A stretch of DNA of 54,875 nt from Nitrosomonas sp. (GTDB taxonomy: Bacteria; Pseudomonadota; Gammaproteobacteria; Burkholderiales; Nitrosomonadaceae): contig BQJA01000010.1 of the NCBI GenBank assembly GCA_021604405.1, forward strand, positions 1 to 54,875, in the 5' to 3' direction. The position numbers and the translations under genes are program-made. Positions 9,666 to 17,480 of this stretch are shown here, one piece after another. The notes beneath the pieces were generated by a model. The model worked only from the letters and a program-made list of their open reading frames with translations, ran no database searches and was not told the DNA's origin. The first letter of the stretch is position 1. Each line of letters opens with the position of its first letter.

Positions 9666-10124
9666 ATGGATGAGATCATGACGATGGTGATCGGCATTGG
9701 CAACGATTTCGGCAGTGACGATGCAGCCGGTCTTATCGCTGTCCAGCACTTGCGCGGGGTTGTCGGCAATCACGTTCGCATCCTGGAGCAAAGTGGCGAT
9801 GGGACGCAGCTGATAGAATCATGGAAAAACCGGGAAAAAGTGGTGCTGATCGACGCGGCGCTATCGGATAAAGCCCCCGGGACGATTCACCGATTTGAGG
9901 TTGATACATTTCCGTTACCGGGGAAATTTCTTTGCTATTCAACGCATCAACTGGGTGTCAGCGAGGCCATCGAACTCGCAAGGGCATTAAAGCAGCTTCC
10001 CCGAAGTTTAATCGTCTTCGCCATTGAGGGAAAATATTTTGGGCCCGGCAAGGGACTGTCGCCAGAAGTGGCACAATCTATCCCCGTACTGGTTGATCAA
10101 GTGAAACGGGAAGTTGAAAAATAG
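9666..10124 (+). CDS. Hydrogenase maturation endopeptidase (HyaD/HycI/HoxM family)
   Basis: A 152-residue peptidase of family M52 that trims the C-terminus of a NiFe hydrogenase large subunit after nickel insertion. It starts MDEIMTMVIGIGNDFGSDDAAGL, where GIGNDFGSDD contains the family's first nickel-sensing acidic site (D18 or D19). A second conserved block is VVLIDAALSD, and the His site lies in YSTHQLGVSEA. The natural substrate is most likely the alpha subunit encoded just upstream, which still has a nine-residue tail. The 161 bp gap before it is larger than elsewhere in the operon, so it may also have its own promoter. ATG 9666 is a choice; in-frame ATG codons also occur at 9678 and 9684. 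Confidence 0.85.
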   Translation: MDEIMTMVIGIGNDFGSDDAAGLIAVQHLRGVVGNHVRILEQSGDGTQLIESWKNREKVVLIDAALSDKAPGTIHRFEVDTFPLPGKFLCYSTHQLGVSEAIELARALKQLPRSLIVFAIEGKYFGPGKGLSPEVAQSIPVLVDQVKREVEK

Positions 10125-10125
10125 C

Positions 10126-10153
10126 CATTCACTGAAAAAGTTTCAGTGGAATG
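10126..10153 (+). terminator. Hairpin just after the hydrogenase operon, possible terminator
   Basis: CATTCACTGAAA (10126-10137) pairs with TTTCAGTGGAATG (10141-10153) around a 3-base loop, leaving one bulged G. It begins 2 bp after the protease stop. The downstream run is not a clean U-tract (TTCTTTTATG a few bases later), so this could be a weak intrinsic terminator or an mRNA-stabilising hairpin. Confidence 0.45.
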
Positions 10154-10254
10154 ACGACGTGGGTTCTTTTATGCTTTGCCAGACTATCCGGTATTGACTG
10201 CGTTCAATTGAGTCCTGGACATGGTGCGCATGCGAAATTGTGTTCAGGCCAATA

Positions 10255-10282
10255 GTGCCGCCACGGTGCCGCCACGGTGCCG
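10255..10282. repeat. 11-bp tandem repeat, 2.5 copies
   Basis: GTGCCGCCACG occurs at 10255-10265 and again at 10266-10276, followed by a partial third copy GTGCCG. It lies in the noncoding 10125-10480 gap between the hydrogenase protease and the HDOD gene. Apart from this repeat and the hairpin at 10126-10153, I see nothing else in that gap; the A/T-rich part from 10300 presumably contains the HDOD promoter. Confidence 0.6.
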
Positions 10283-10480
10283 GTAATGAAAATTCCATCA
10301 AAAGAAAAATAATGCATTATTGAATTTTATCAAAGAACTTACATCAAGCCACTTCAATCGTCTTCAAGTTCAGGCTATTAAAAAACTAAAGCCAGCCATT
10401 ATTCTGTCGATTAGCTTCTATCAGGCAGCTTACAGTAATTATTTATAAACAATTAGTCCACTTTTTACTTTGGAATTGGC

Positions 10481-11350
10481 ATGGATCCCCGTACAATCGC
10501 TGAAAATGTCCGCGCTGTATTTTCTCTACCTGATATTGCGCTCCAGGTGAATGAATTAATTAGCACGGGAGAAGCAAATAATCGTGAACTGGAACAACTC
10601 ATCCTGCACGATCCTGCATTAACAGCGAAAGTTTTAAAATTTGCGAATAGTGCCTATTTTGGTTTTTCCGGAAAAATTGCAACGATTTCACGCGCGACTT
10701 CTTTAATCGGGCATAAAGAATTACGGAATTTAGTTATTGCAACATCAGTGACTTCCACATTCGATGGTATTTCCTCCGATTTGATTAATATGGAGACATT
10801 CTGGTTCCACAGCGTCACCTGTGGTGTTGTGGCACGGCTGTTTGCTGTCCATCACAAAAATAAAGCACAAGAAAGATTTTTTATTTCCGGGTTGTTGCAT
10901 GCCATAGGCAGATTGGTTCTGGTTAGCCATTTTCCAGATGAATACGCTGAAGTGCTGCGATCCAAGGATCATGGTGAGCATGCAATGATCAATGCGGAAC
11001 GTGAAATTTTTGGTTTTACCCATGCGGAATTGGGTGCTGAGCTTTTAAGGCTATGGAAACTGCCGCCAAGTATCTGGAAAATTATTGAATTCCAGCTTGA
11101 CCCCTTAAAAGGTGAAGAATTCCGCGATGATGCCTGTATTCTTCATGTGGCAACAAATTTCGCCAATTGTATCCAGCCCTGTGTGAACAGGGATGTTGAT
11201 TTTGATGAAATAAAACCTGCCTACCAACCGGAAGTCTGGAATTATTTGGGATTAGACCCCAGTATTAGTCAACCCATCCGCAACGAATCAAGAATGCAGA
11301 TATATGACATTTTAAGAGTTATAAGGCCGCAAACGGTTATGATTTATTAG
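10481..11350 (+). CDS. HDOD domain-containing protein
   Basis: A 289-residue cytosolic protein that is essentially a single HDOD domain, a catalytically inactive relative of HD phosphohydrolases used as an output or scaffold in signalling. The family blocks are FSLPDIALQVNELI, LEQLILHDPALTAKVLKFANSAYFGF, IATISRATSLIGHKELRNLVIATSV, and FWFHSVTCGVVARLFA. FISGLLHAIGRLVL sits where an active HD protein would have HD(I/L)G, here HAIG, so the metal site is lost as in the family. No receiver, GGDEF or EAL domain is attached. It is a single gene, convergent with the sucrose synthase gene. Confidence 0.88.
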   Translation: MDPRTIAENVRAVFSLPDIALQVNELISTGEANNRELEQLILHDPALTAKVLKFANSAYFGFSGKIATISRATSLIGHKELRNLVIATSVTSTFDGISSDLINMETFWFHSVTCGVVARLFAVHHKNKAQERFFISGLLHAIGRLVLVSHFPDEYAEVLRSKDHGEHAMINAEREIFGFTHAELGAELLRLWKLPPSIWKIIEFQLDPLKGEEFRDDACILHVATNFANCIQPCVNRDVDFDEIKPAYQPEVWNYLGLDPSISQPIRNESRMQIYDILRVIRPQTVMIY

Positions 11351-11411
11351 GGACGAGGAATTTTGCGGATACGTTAAGCCAATGCCTACAAACGCGATCT
11401 GCGCGGCAAAG

Positions 11412-11426
11412 CGCTAAATTTTAGCG
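11412..11426. repeat. Perfect 15-bp palindrome between convergent genes
   Basis: CGCTAAATTTTAGCG reads as 7-bp arms around a single central base. It lies in the 194 bp gap between the HDOD gene (plus) and the sucrose synthase gene (minus). With both genes ending here it could serve in termination, but no T-tract follows on either strand. Function is not known. Confidence 0.4.
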
Positions 11427-11544
11427 ATCCGAATGGAATATAAATTAATGTTTGGAATTGTGCCAATCGTGTTTTTTGTGTTGCGCGTTTTGCCGAAGTA
11501 CTGTTTGGCCTGATCCGTAGCCGGCGTCCTATTTATCTGCCGAG

Positions 11545-13938
11545 TCAATTCTTCCGGATTGCCGCCGCCAAGGGGCGGAACTGTAAATGGTAAAACATAT
11601 CCAGATAACGTTCGCTTTCTTCTCGTTGCAGCCCGTTAATAAATTTCCAGAAGCCGTAAATTCTGGATAATGTCATCATTTGCTTGGCATAATGTTTCCA
11701 GGTGTAGCGTTTCTCAACACGCATAATAGCTCCATGTGACAAACGATTCCATTCTTCCGGGTCACTATGACAGCGTTCCAGAAAGTCAGCGATTAATTCC
11801 ACCGCCGCAGCGCCATCATTCGGATCAATATGGAAACCCGAACGGTTATGTTCAATGATTTCCATAGGGCCGCCGTAACAGGTGGCAAAGGTGGGTAATC
11901 CAGATGCCATCGCTTCAATGATCGTTAAACCGAAAGCTTCGAACAATGCGGGCTGAACGAAAACACCCCGGTTATCCGCTACGTAACGATATAGTTCGCC
12001 TGCCTGGTTCTTATCGAGCCGCATACCCAGCCAACGAATCTGTCCTTCAAGCGCATATTTATCCATCAGTTCATGCATAAGGTAGATCTGTTCCCTTTCC
12101 TCCCGGTCGGCCGATGCGTCTGGATCAATATGACCACCAATAACCAACAGATTGGCACGATCACGTAATTTTTGTGAAGCACCATACCATTCGGTCAGAC
12201 CGGTTATATTTTTAATCCTATCCATTCGCGCCATCGTAAAGATTAATGGTTTATTCTTATCAGACAACATGCCGCGTGCGTCAAACCCGGTATCTTCTCC
12301 ATAAATCATGGATTCAATATCAGGTACAAGGCTAAGCAACCGATGCTCGGATTGACTGAAGGGGAAAAAGATGTCGGCATCAGCGCCGGGTGAAACAATA
12401 TTGAACTTCGGATCAAACAGGTTTATTCCATTAACAACCCGGTACAATTGTGGCATTGTAAAGGAAGTGTAACTCTCATATTGACCGACGGTGTCTTCCG
12501 TGCCGGCGATTTCTTGATAAGTGCTGGCGATGACAAAGTCAGCCGTATTCATCGCAATCAAGTCTGCAGTAAATTGGCAAGAGAAATGGTATTGCGCTTC
12601 ATTTTCTTGCCAGTAAAGATCGGCGTGAAGATATTTGGTTTTTTCGAGTGCGTGCGCAATATTGCATTGGGTCACGCCTAGCCGTTGACTGAGCAACGAA
12701 GCAACTAAATTTCCATCAGAATAATTACCAATAATCAAATCCGGTCGGCCACCCAGTTCTTTGATTGCCTCAGGTTCCAGGACATGTGCAAATTTCTCCA
12801 AATAAGGCCAGATTTCAAAACGCGAAATCCAGTGCCGTACAACACTACCGTCTTCGTGATGAAAAGGTACGCGCAGTATCCAGGTATTTTCACAGCCATT
12901 TACTTTTTCCAGGTGTTGATCACAAGTTGTATCGCCAGCATCCGGAATCAATCGGGTAGCAATAACGATTCTGGGTTCAACGAATACGCCTTGGCATGCC
13001 AGACGCTCTCGCATTTCCCGTTCCAGAGCGCGAACCTGATCAAGGATATAAATAACCTGTCCGCCCGTGTCTGGTAATCCCAGTACATTGTCTTGTCCAA
13101 AGTAACCGTGCGGCGAGAGAATCAGCAGTCGTGAAATCATTGGAATTCGCGCCAGAAAGATTTCTAATGTCGTTGGGGAGGGGGCTTCAAGAATATCAAG
13201 CAAAAGGTTCATGGTTTCAATTACCCGGCCGGCAGTGTTGCCCCAACCCGGTGCAAAACCCAATTTCCCCATTTTTTCTGAGAAATTTTTCCATGGGATG
13301 TTTTCTTCTATTTTTGCGAGTTCACTGAGGGCGCTTCGCAATGCTAAACGAACATCAGTTTGGTTGAATTCTTTATTCAACATTAATGGTTGACCATCAA
13401 TTGCATGCACATTCAGAAAACGGAGCAGCTTTTGTTCACCTGCCCTGCGCTGATTAAACATCGCGCCTGATAATTGCCGGTTTAGAAAAATCATGCCTTG
13501 ACCAATCGACCGGGGTTCTTTGAGTGTGGGTAAACCCCGGATAAAAGGGTCCAGATCGATTTCCAGTACGGATCCATCTAGATGGCCTGACAGCTTTTCC
13601 TTGAATGACAAAAATTCAGAATTATCTATCTGCTCAGGCACTAATGAGTCACAATGTATCCGTAAATAAATAATTTGGGCTGCACCGGGACGTAAAGCGA
13701 AATATGCCCAGGGTGCATGAAAGATTCCTTCTTGCAGCCGTCGCACAAAATTGCCAAATTCACTGTCTACTAGATCGGCCTGGTCAAGTTCTTGACTCAT
13801 TGCGATAAATTCTTCCTGCAAGTCCGAACGTAAGAGAAAAGTACGTTCTTTAGCAAAAAAACGTCTTAACAGTGCGTAGACGATGTTACGGTTTTCCTGT
13901 GCATGGATACAGAACTCTTCCAAAATCCGATCTTTCAC
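11545..13938 (-). CDS. Sucrose synthase (GT4 family)
   Basis: Reversibly converts sucrose plus NDP to fructose plus NDP-glucose. The 797-residue protein has the family layout: an N-terminal regulatory region of about 260 residues, then a GT-B fold starting with ILSPHGYFGQDNVLGLPDTGGQ, a central FTMARMDRIKN that supplies the basic phosphate-binding residues, and FEAFGLTIIEAMASGLP with the EX7E motif. The start is GTG 13938 with GGGGA close upstream. It lies 9 bp after the SPS-SPP stop, so sps and sus form one operon. N. europaea is known to have a functional sucrose synthase. The bacterial enzyme may prefer ADP, giving ADP-glucose for glycogen. Confidence 0.93.
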   Translation of the reverse strand: MKDRILEEFCIHAQENRNIVYALLRRFFAKERTFLLRSDLQEEFIAMSQELDQADLVDSEFGNFVRRLQEGIFHAPWAYFALRPGAAQIIYLRIHCDSLVPEQIDNSEFLSFKEKLSGHLDGSVLEIDLDPFIRGLPTLKEPRSIGQGMIFLNRQLSGAMFNQRRAGEQKLLRFLNVHAIDGQPLMLNKEFNQTDVRLALRSALSELAKIEENIPWKNFSEKMGKLGFAPGWGNTAGRVIETMNLLLDILEAPSPTTLEIFLARIPMISRLLILSPHGYFGQDNVLGLPDTGGQVIYILDQVRALEREMRERLACQGVFVEPRIVIATRLIPDAGDTTCDQHLEKVNGCENTWILRVPFHHEDGSVVRHWISRFEIWPYLEKFAHVLEPEAIKELGGRPDLIIGNYSDGNLVASLLSQRLGVTQCNIAHALEKTKYLHADLYWQENEAQYHFSCQFTADLIAMNTADFVIASTYQEIAGTEDTVGQYESYTSFTMPQLYRVVNGINLFDPKFNIVSPGADADIFFPFSQSEHRLLSLVPDIESMIYGEDTGFDARGMLSDKNKPLIFTMARMDRIKNITGLTEWYGASQKLRDRANLLVIGGHIDPDASADREEREQIYLMHELMDKYALEGQIRWLGMRLDKNQAGELYRYVADNRGVFVQPALFEAFGLTIIEAMASGLPTFATCYGGPMEIIEHNRSGFHIDPNDGAAAVELIADFLERCHSDPEEWNRLSHGAIMRVEKRYTWKHYAKQMMTLSRIYGFWKFINGLQREESERYLDMFYHLQFRPLAAAIRKN

Positions 13939-13947
13939 AATTTCCCC

Positions 13948-16140
13948 TTATTTAACTGATTCAGCATTGTCTTCGTTGGGATTTGTGGCGCCAAAGCCAT
14001 AGTATTCAAGACCCTCCATGATTCCGCTGGCACATTGACTCTGTGCAAAATAAACATGCTCAACACCGCGTAATGATTCAAGCTCAGCGCTGTAATTGCT
14101 AACCACGACAGCTCTTGTGTCCCCAACCAGCATTTCTTTATCGTTACCGGAATCACCTGCCACCAGAAAATTACGTAACGGAAGTCCCCATTTGTAGGCC
14201 AGATAACGGATTGCGAGTCCTTTTGAGGCGCGGACCGGCAAGACGTCGAGAAATTGCTGATGTGAATAAATAAATTTGGCATGTAAGTGTTGCTTATGTA
14301 AATGTTGGTAGAGATTTTTTAGTGCGGGCATTTGTTCCGGATTTACGTTGTAGCTTATTTTAAATTCACGCTGGTTTTCCTCGCCTTGCAGCTCAAAGCC
14401 GGGAATTTCACTTAATGCCTCCACTAGTGCATCTCGCCGCCACAAGTGCCCGATATGATTCGCCCATCCATGATCCAGTTGCAGTTTTGCACCGTAATGA
14501 ATCTCACTCCCAACCGAGGTAATGAGTACATTCGGGATAGGGACTCCCGATTTTTCCAGAATTTGTACGGTACTTTCGAGCGGGCGGCCTGTCGCAACAC
14601 CAAATGCAACGGATCCTGTCTTTTTATATAGCCATGAAATAAGTGCTTTTAATCCCTCTTTGCAGCCAATCAGCGTATTATCAATATCACTGATTAACAC
14701 ACGTTGCACCAGTGGCATCGGTGATCGGCCGTCTTCTAATGAAAATGCCCGCCGCCGGCGTAATTGTTTTCGTTCGCGTCGCAGCAGTTGAAACACTTGT
14801 TTAACATATTTGGTCACATGTGCTTCCCAGCTATAGTGATTTTTGAGCCCTAGCAGGCCATCTTTTGCCCAGCGGCGCCATCGTTCTTTATCTGACAGTG
14901 CCGCACTCAAGGCAAACGCAATGGCGGTTGAATCCAATGTGTCCACGAGTAGTCCGTTACGGCAATTGCCAATAATGTCCTGCGGGCCGCCATCATCCGG
15001 CGCAATAATGGGAAGGCCGCTTGCCGCTGCTTCTAACAATGTTAGACCAAAAGGCTCGGTAAAAGCCGGATTGACAAATATGCCATGACGGCGCGCTGCC
15101 AGACGGTAGAGCTCTGGCACATCGTCGGATAAAAATTGCTTGGGAATAGCGACTTTTCCCCATAAATCATAGCGGTCTATATCCAGTAACAGATCACAAA
15201 GAATTTTCCCCTGCGCGTCATCCAGATCGCGGATATCTTTCCGGTTACCCGCGATTATGGCAAGATTGGCAATTTCCTGAAGCCGCTTGTCTTCACCATA
15301 GGCTTGAATCAGCCCTTTCAGATTCTTGCGGGCATCAGGTCGACATATGGTAAATATTAAAGGTTTTCCTGGTTCTGTTAAGAAACGATCTATTTCTGCT
15401 TTAATTTTAGGGTTTAACTTTTTCCGCCCGAGTGTCGAGAAGCGGGACGTATCAACTCCTGGCGGTATCACGACGTAATTTTGCGGCATATAATGATCAT
15501 ACATGCCGTACTGATCAACAATTTCCTGGCGCGTACTGGTTACCACCAGCACAGCATGGGTTAAAATAGTTTCCTCGACACTAATTCGGCGGGACATGTT
15601 GAACTGTCGCTCTATGGCTTGTTCTTTCCGGCCGCTTGCGAGGAGGCGTTCGCGCTTTGGACGTCCCAGTGAATGGCCGGTATGAATTTGAGGAATGCCA
15701 AGTAATAAAGACAGTTGGTGGCCGACGTAACCCGCATCCGCGTAGTGTGTATGAATCAGATCGGGCAACATTCCCTGATGGCGCAGAAAATGCAGGCAAC
15801 GATCGACCATGTGATCAAGATGCGGCCATAGAAGTTCTTTACGCAGATATCGTTTTGGACCAAATGGCAGGCGTAAAATACGCGCGCCATCACCCAGACT
15901 CTCTTCTGGTTGCGCGTAATCCGGTGATATTTGCGGATCATCAATCAGGCGCGTCAGTAAATCCACTTTAACCACATCACGATGCCGGGAAAGCGCACGC
16001 GCCAGTTCGACCACGTAGGTTGTTTGACCACCTGTGTCGGCATCGCGACCTAATTCCAGTTCATGGCCACGAATCAAACCATGTATGCTTAGCATCAAAA
16101 TATACAGCGGTTTCTTTTTTCTGATAGATTGCTTATTCAT
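13948..16140 (-). CDS. Sucrose-phosphate synthase with fused sucrose-phosphatase domain
   Basis: Makes sucrose-6-phosphate from UDP-glucose and fructose-6-phosphate and then dephosphorylates it. The first ~460 residues are a GT4 glycosyltransferase: LSIHGLIRGHELELGRDADT near the start, IHTGHSLGRPKR, FTICRPDARKNLKGLI, and FTEPFGLTLLEAAASGLP (EX7E). From about residue 480 a HAD-type phosphatase follows, with DIDNTLI as motif I and GDSGNDKEML near residue 662 as the metal-binding motif, so the phosphatase appears intact. At 730 residues the protein is a complete bidomain form as described for several bacteria including Nitrosomonas. It is the first gene of the minus-strand sps-sus operon; a long upstream gap holds its promoter. 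Confidence 0.92.
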   Translation of the reverse strand: MNKQSIRKKKPLYILMLSIHGLIRGHELELGRDADTGGQTTYVVELARALSRHRDVVKVDLLTRLIDDPQISPDYAQPEESLGDGARILRLPFGPKRYLRKELLWPHLDHMVDRCLHFLRHQGMLPDLIHTHYADAGYVGHQLSLLLGIPQIHTGHSLGRPKRERLLASGRKEQAIERQFNMSRRISVEETILTHAVLVVTSTRQEIVDQYGMYDHYMPQNYVVIPPGVDTSRFSTLGRKKLNPKIKAEIDRFLTEPGKPLIFTICRPDARKNLKGLIQAYGEDKRLQEIANLAIIAGNRKDIRDLDDAQGKILCDLLLDIDRYDLWGKVAIPKQFLSDDVPELYRLAARRHGIFVNPAFTEPFGLTLLEAAASGLPIIAPDDGGPQDIIGNCRNGLLVDTLDSTAIAFALSAALSDKERWRRWAKDGLLGLKNHYSWEAHVTKYVKQVFQLLRRERKQLRRRRAFSLEDGRSPMPLVQRVLISDIDNTLIGCKEGLKALISWLYKKTGSVAFGVATGRPLESTVQILEKSGVPIPNVLITSVGSEIHYGAKLQLDHGWANHIGHLWRRDALVEALSEIPGFELQGEENQREFKISYNVNPEQMPALKNLYQHLHKQHLHAKFIYSHQQFLDVLPVRASKGLAIRYLAYKWGLPLRNFLVAGDSGNDKEMLVGDTRAVVVSNYSAELESLRGVEHVYFAQSQCASGIMEGLEYYGFGATNPNEDNAESVK

Positions 16141-16575
16141 TTTGCTTACACTTTCTGAAATTAAGGATAGTTGATCATATTAACTGAAATAGAACGTCTG
16201 GATTTCAGTTGTAATTGAGCATAAGAAGCAAGCTTTGGTCCGTTTTTTGTTCAACTTCACGTGGATGGCAAAGAAATCTGTGTCATAGCGCGAAAAATTT
16301 TAAGTAACAACAGGAATAATATCATCTTACCAGATGGTCAAAATAAAATAATAATACGCCTTTTAGGCATAAAAAACTTCCCGTGGGGTTTGCTGCTGCT
16401 TTGATGATCTTTTTTGCTGTCAGCCGCGGTTCCTTCCAAGTAAGCGGAAGGGTCATACAGTAATTCCGGTCAATTTGTTTGCGGCTTTCCTGCCAGGTTA
16501 AAAAGTTAAAATACTTTTCTGAGTGGGAAGCCAGCGATTCAGGAGCTTTGCCGCCGTCATGGATTGAACGGACAA
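16141..16575. other. Intergenic region upstream of the sucrose operon
   Basis: This 435 bp gap lies between the rapZ-like stop and the SPS start, both on the minus strand, and should contain the sps promoter. It has an inverted repeat at 16182-16210 (listed separately), a CCTTCC/GGAAGG inverted pair near 16431-16450 and a short GCC/GGC hairpin near 16360. No coding frame with conserved content was seen. Confidence 0.5.
16182..16210 (-). promoter_or_regulatory. Inverted repeat upstream of sucrose-phosphate synthase
   Basis: AACTGAAAT (16182-16190) and ATTTCAGTT (16202-16210) are perfect 9-bp arms separated by 11 bp. The element lies 42-70 bp upstream of the SPS start codon (16140). The spacing between arm centres is 20 bp, near two helical turns, which suits an operator for a dimeric regulator; an mRNA leader hairpin is the alternative. 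Confidence 0.4.
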
Positions 16576-17421
16576 CTAGCGTTGCATATCGCGGTGAAAA
16601 ATATGTGCAACGAAACCTTTTTCTGCCAGCCAGATTTTTAACTGCTCAATGATGAAAACAGAGCGATGCCGTCCGCCACTGCAGCCAATAGCAATAGTCA
16701 GATAACTTTTTCCTTCATGGACGTAGCCGGGCAAAAGCGGGTCAATCATTTCTTTAAACCTTGAAATAAAGGGTAAAAAATTTTTATCTTTTTGTATGTA
16801 TGCGCCAACTGCATCATCTTTGCCGCTTAACGGTCTCAGTTCCTTGATCCAATGCGGATTTTGCAAAAAACGGACATCCATGACAATGTCAGCTTCTCTT
16901 GGCAGTCCCCAGCGAAATCCAAAAGAAACCAGTGAGATCGTCAACTGCTCCTGGTTTTCCAGCTTAAAGTAACCTTCCAGTGTTCGCCGCAAATCATGAA
17001 TCGATTGGTTGGATGTATCAATGATGAGATCGACCTCTCGTTTAAGCTGGTGCAGCAAGTCTTGTTCCTTTCTGATCCCGTCGATAATTGGGCGGTCTTT
17101 GGCCATCGGGTGGCGGCGCCTTGTCGTGGTGAAACGTTCTTGCAGAACACTTTCGTCAGCCGTTAAGAACAAAAGCGTGGCGTCCAACTGCTTAGCAGAA
17201 TTTAAAACATCCTTCGGGTTGAAACCGCGTGTTCTCGTGTCAATGCCAATTGCAATTGGGCAGTCATTATTGCTTGAATCCAGAAGCAATGGATTGACCA
17301 AGGGTAAAGGAAAGTTATCAAAGACCTCGTAACCCAGATCTTCCAGATTTTTTAGCGCTGATGACATGCCTGCCCCGGAGAGGCCCGTAACAATTAAAAT
17401 TTTTTGGTTTTTTTTATCCAT
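16576..17421 (-). CDS. rapZ: RapZ/YvcJ family protein with altered Walker A
   Basis: A 281-residue protein of the RapZ family, whose E. coli member binds the sRNA GlmZ and RNase E to control GlmS. Family blocks are VTGLSGAGMSSALKNLEDLGY, RRRHPMAKDRPIIDGI, VSFGFRWGLPREADIVMDVR and the C-terminal IAIGCSGGRHRSV. The usual Walker A lysine is Met19 here. Wording such as GLPREADIVMDVRFLQNPHW, VGAYI and EEGKSYLTIAIGC-like segments recall alphaproteobacterial members more than betaproteobacterial ones. The gene is not beside hprK or ptsN, its common betaproteobacterial neighbours, but between the sucrose operon and tamB. Whether it still binds nucleotide or RNA is open. Confidence 0.85.
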   Translation of the reverse strand: MDKKNQKILIVTGLSGAGMSSALKNLEDLGYEVFDNFPLPLVNPLLLDSSNNDCPIAIGIDTRTRGFNPKDVLNSAKQLDATLLFLTADESVLQERFTTTRRRHPMAKDRPIIDGIRKEQDLLHQLKREVDLIIDTSNQSIHDLRRTLEGYFKLENQEQLTISLVSFGFRWGLPREADIVMDVRFLQNPHWIKELRPLSGKDDAVGAYIQKDKNFLPFISRFKEMIDPLLPGYVHEGKSYLTIAIGCSGGRHRSVFIIEQLKIWLAEKGFVAHIFHRDMQR

Positions 17422-17480
17422 GAGTCTTATATCTTTGTGCGGTCAACTGCAAGTTTAAAAGCCATCAACGGCTTTTAACT

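Noticed and set aside
9515..9769. Minus-strand frame in the gap before the hydrogenase protease
   Set aside because: It runs antisense into the protease gene and has no ribosome site, so it is treated as a shadow.
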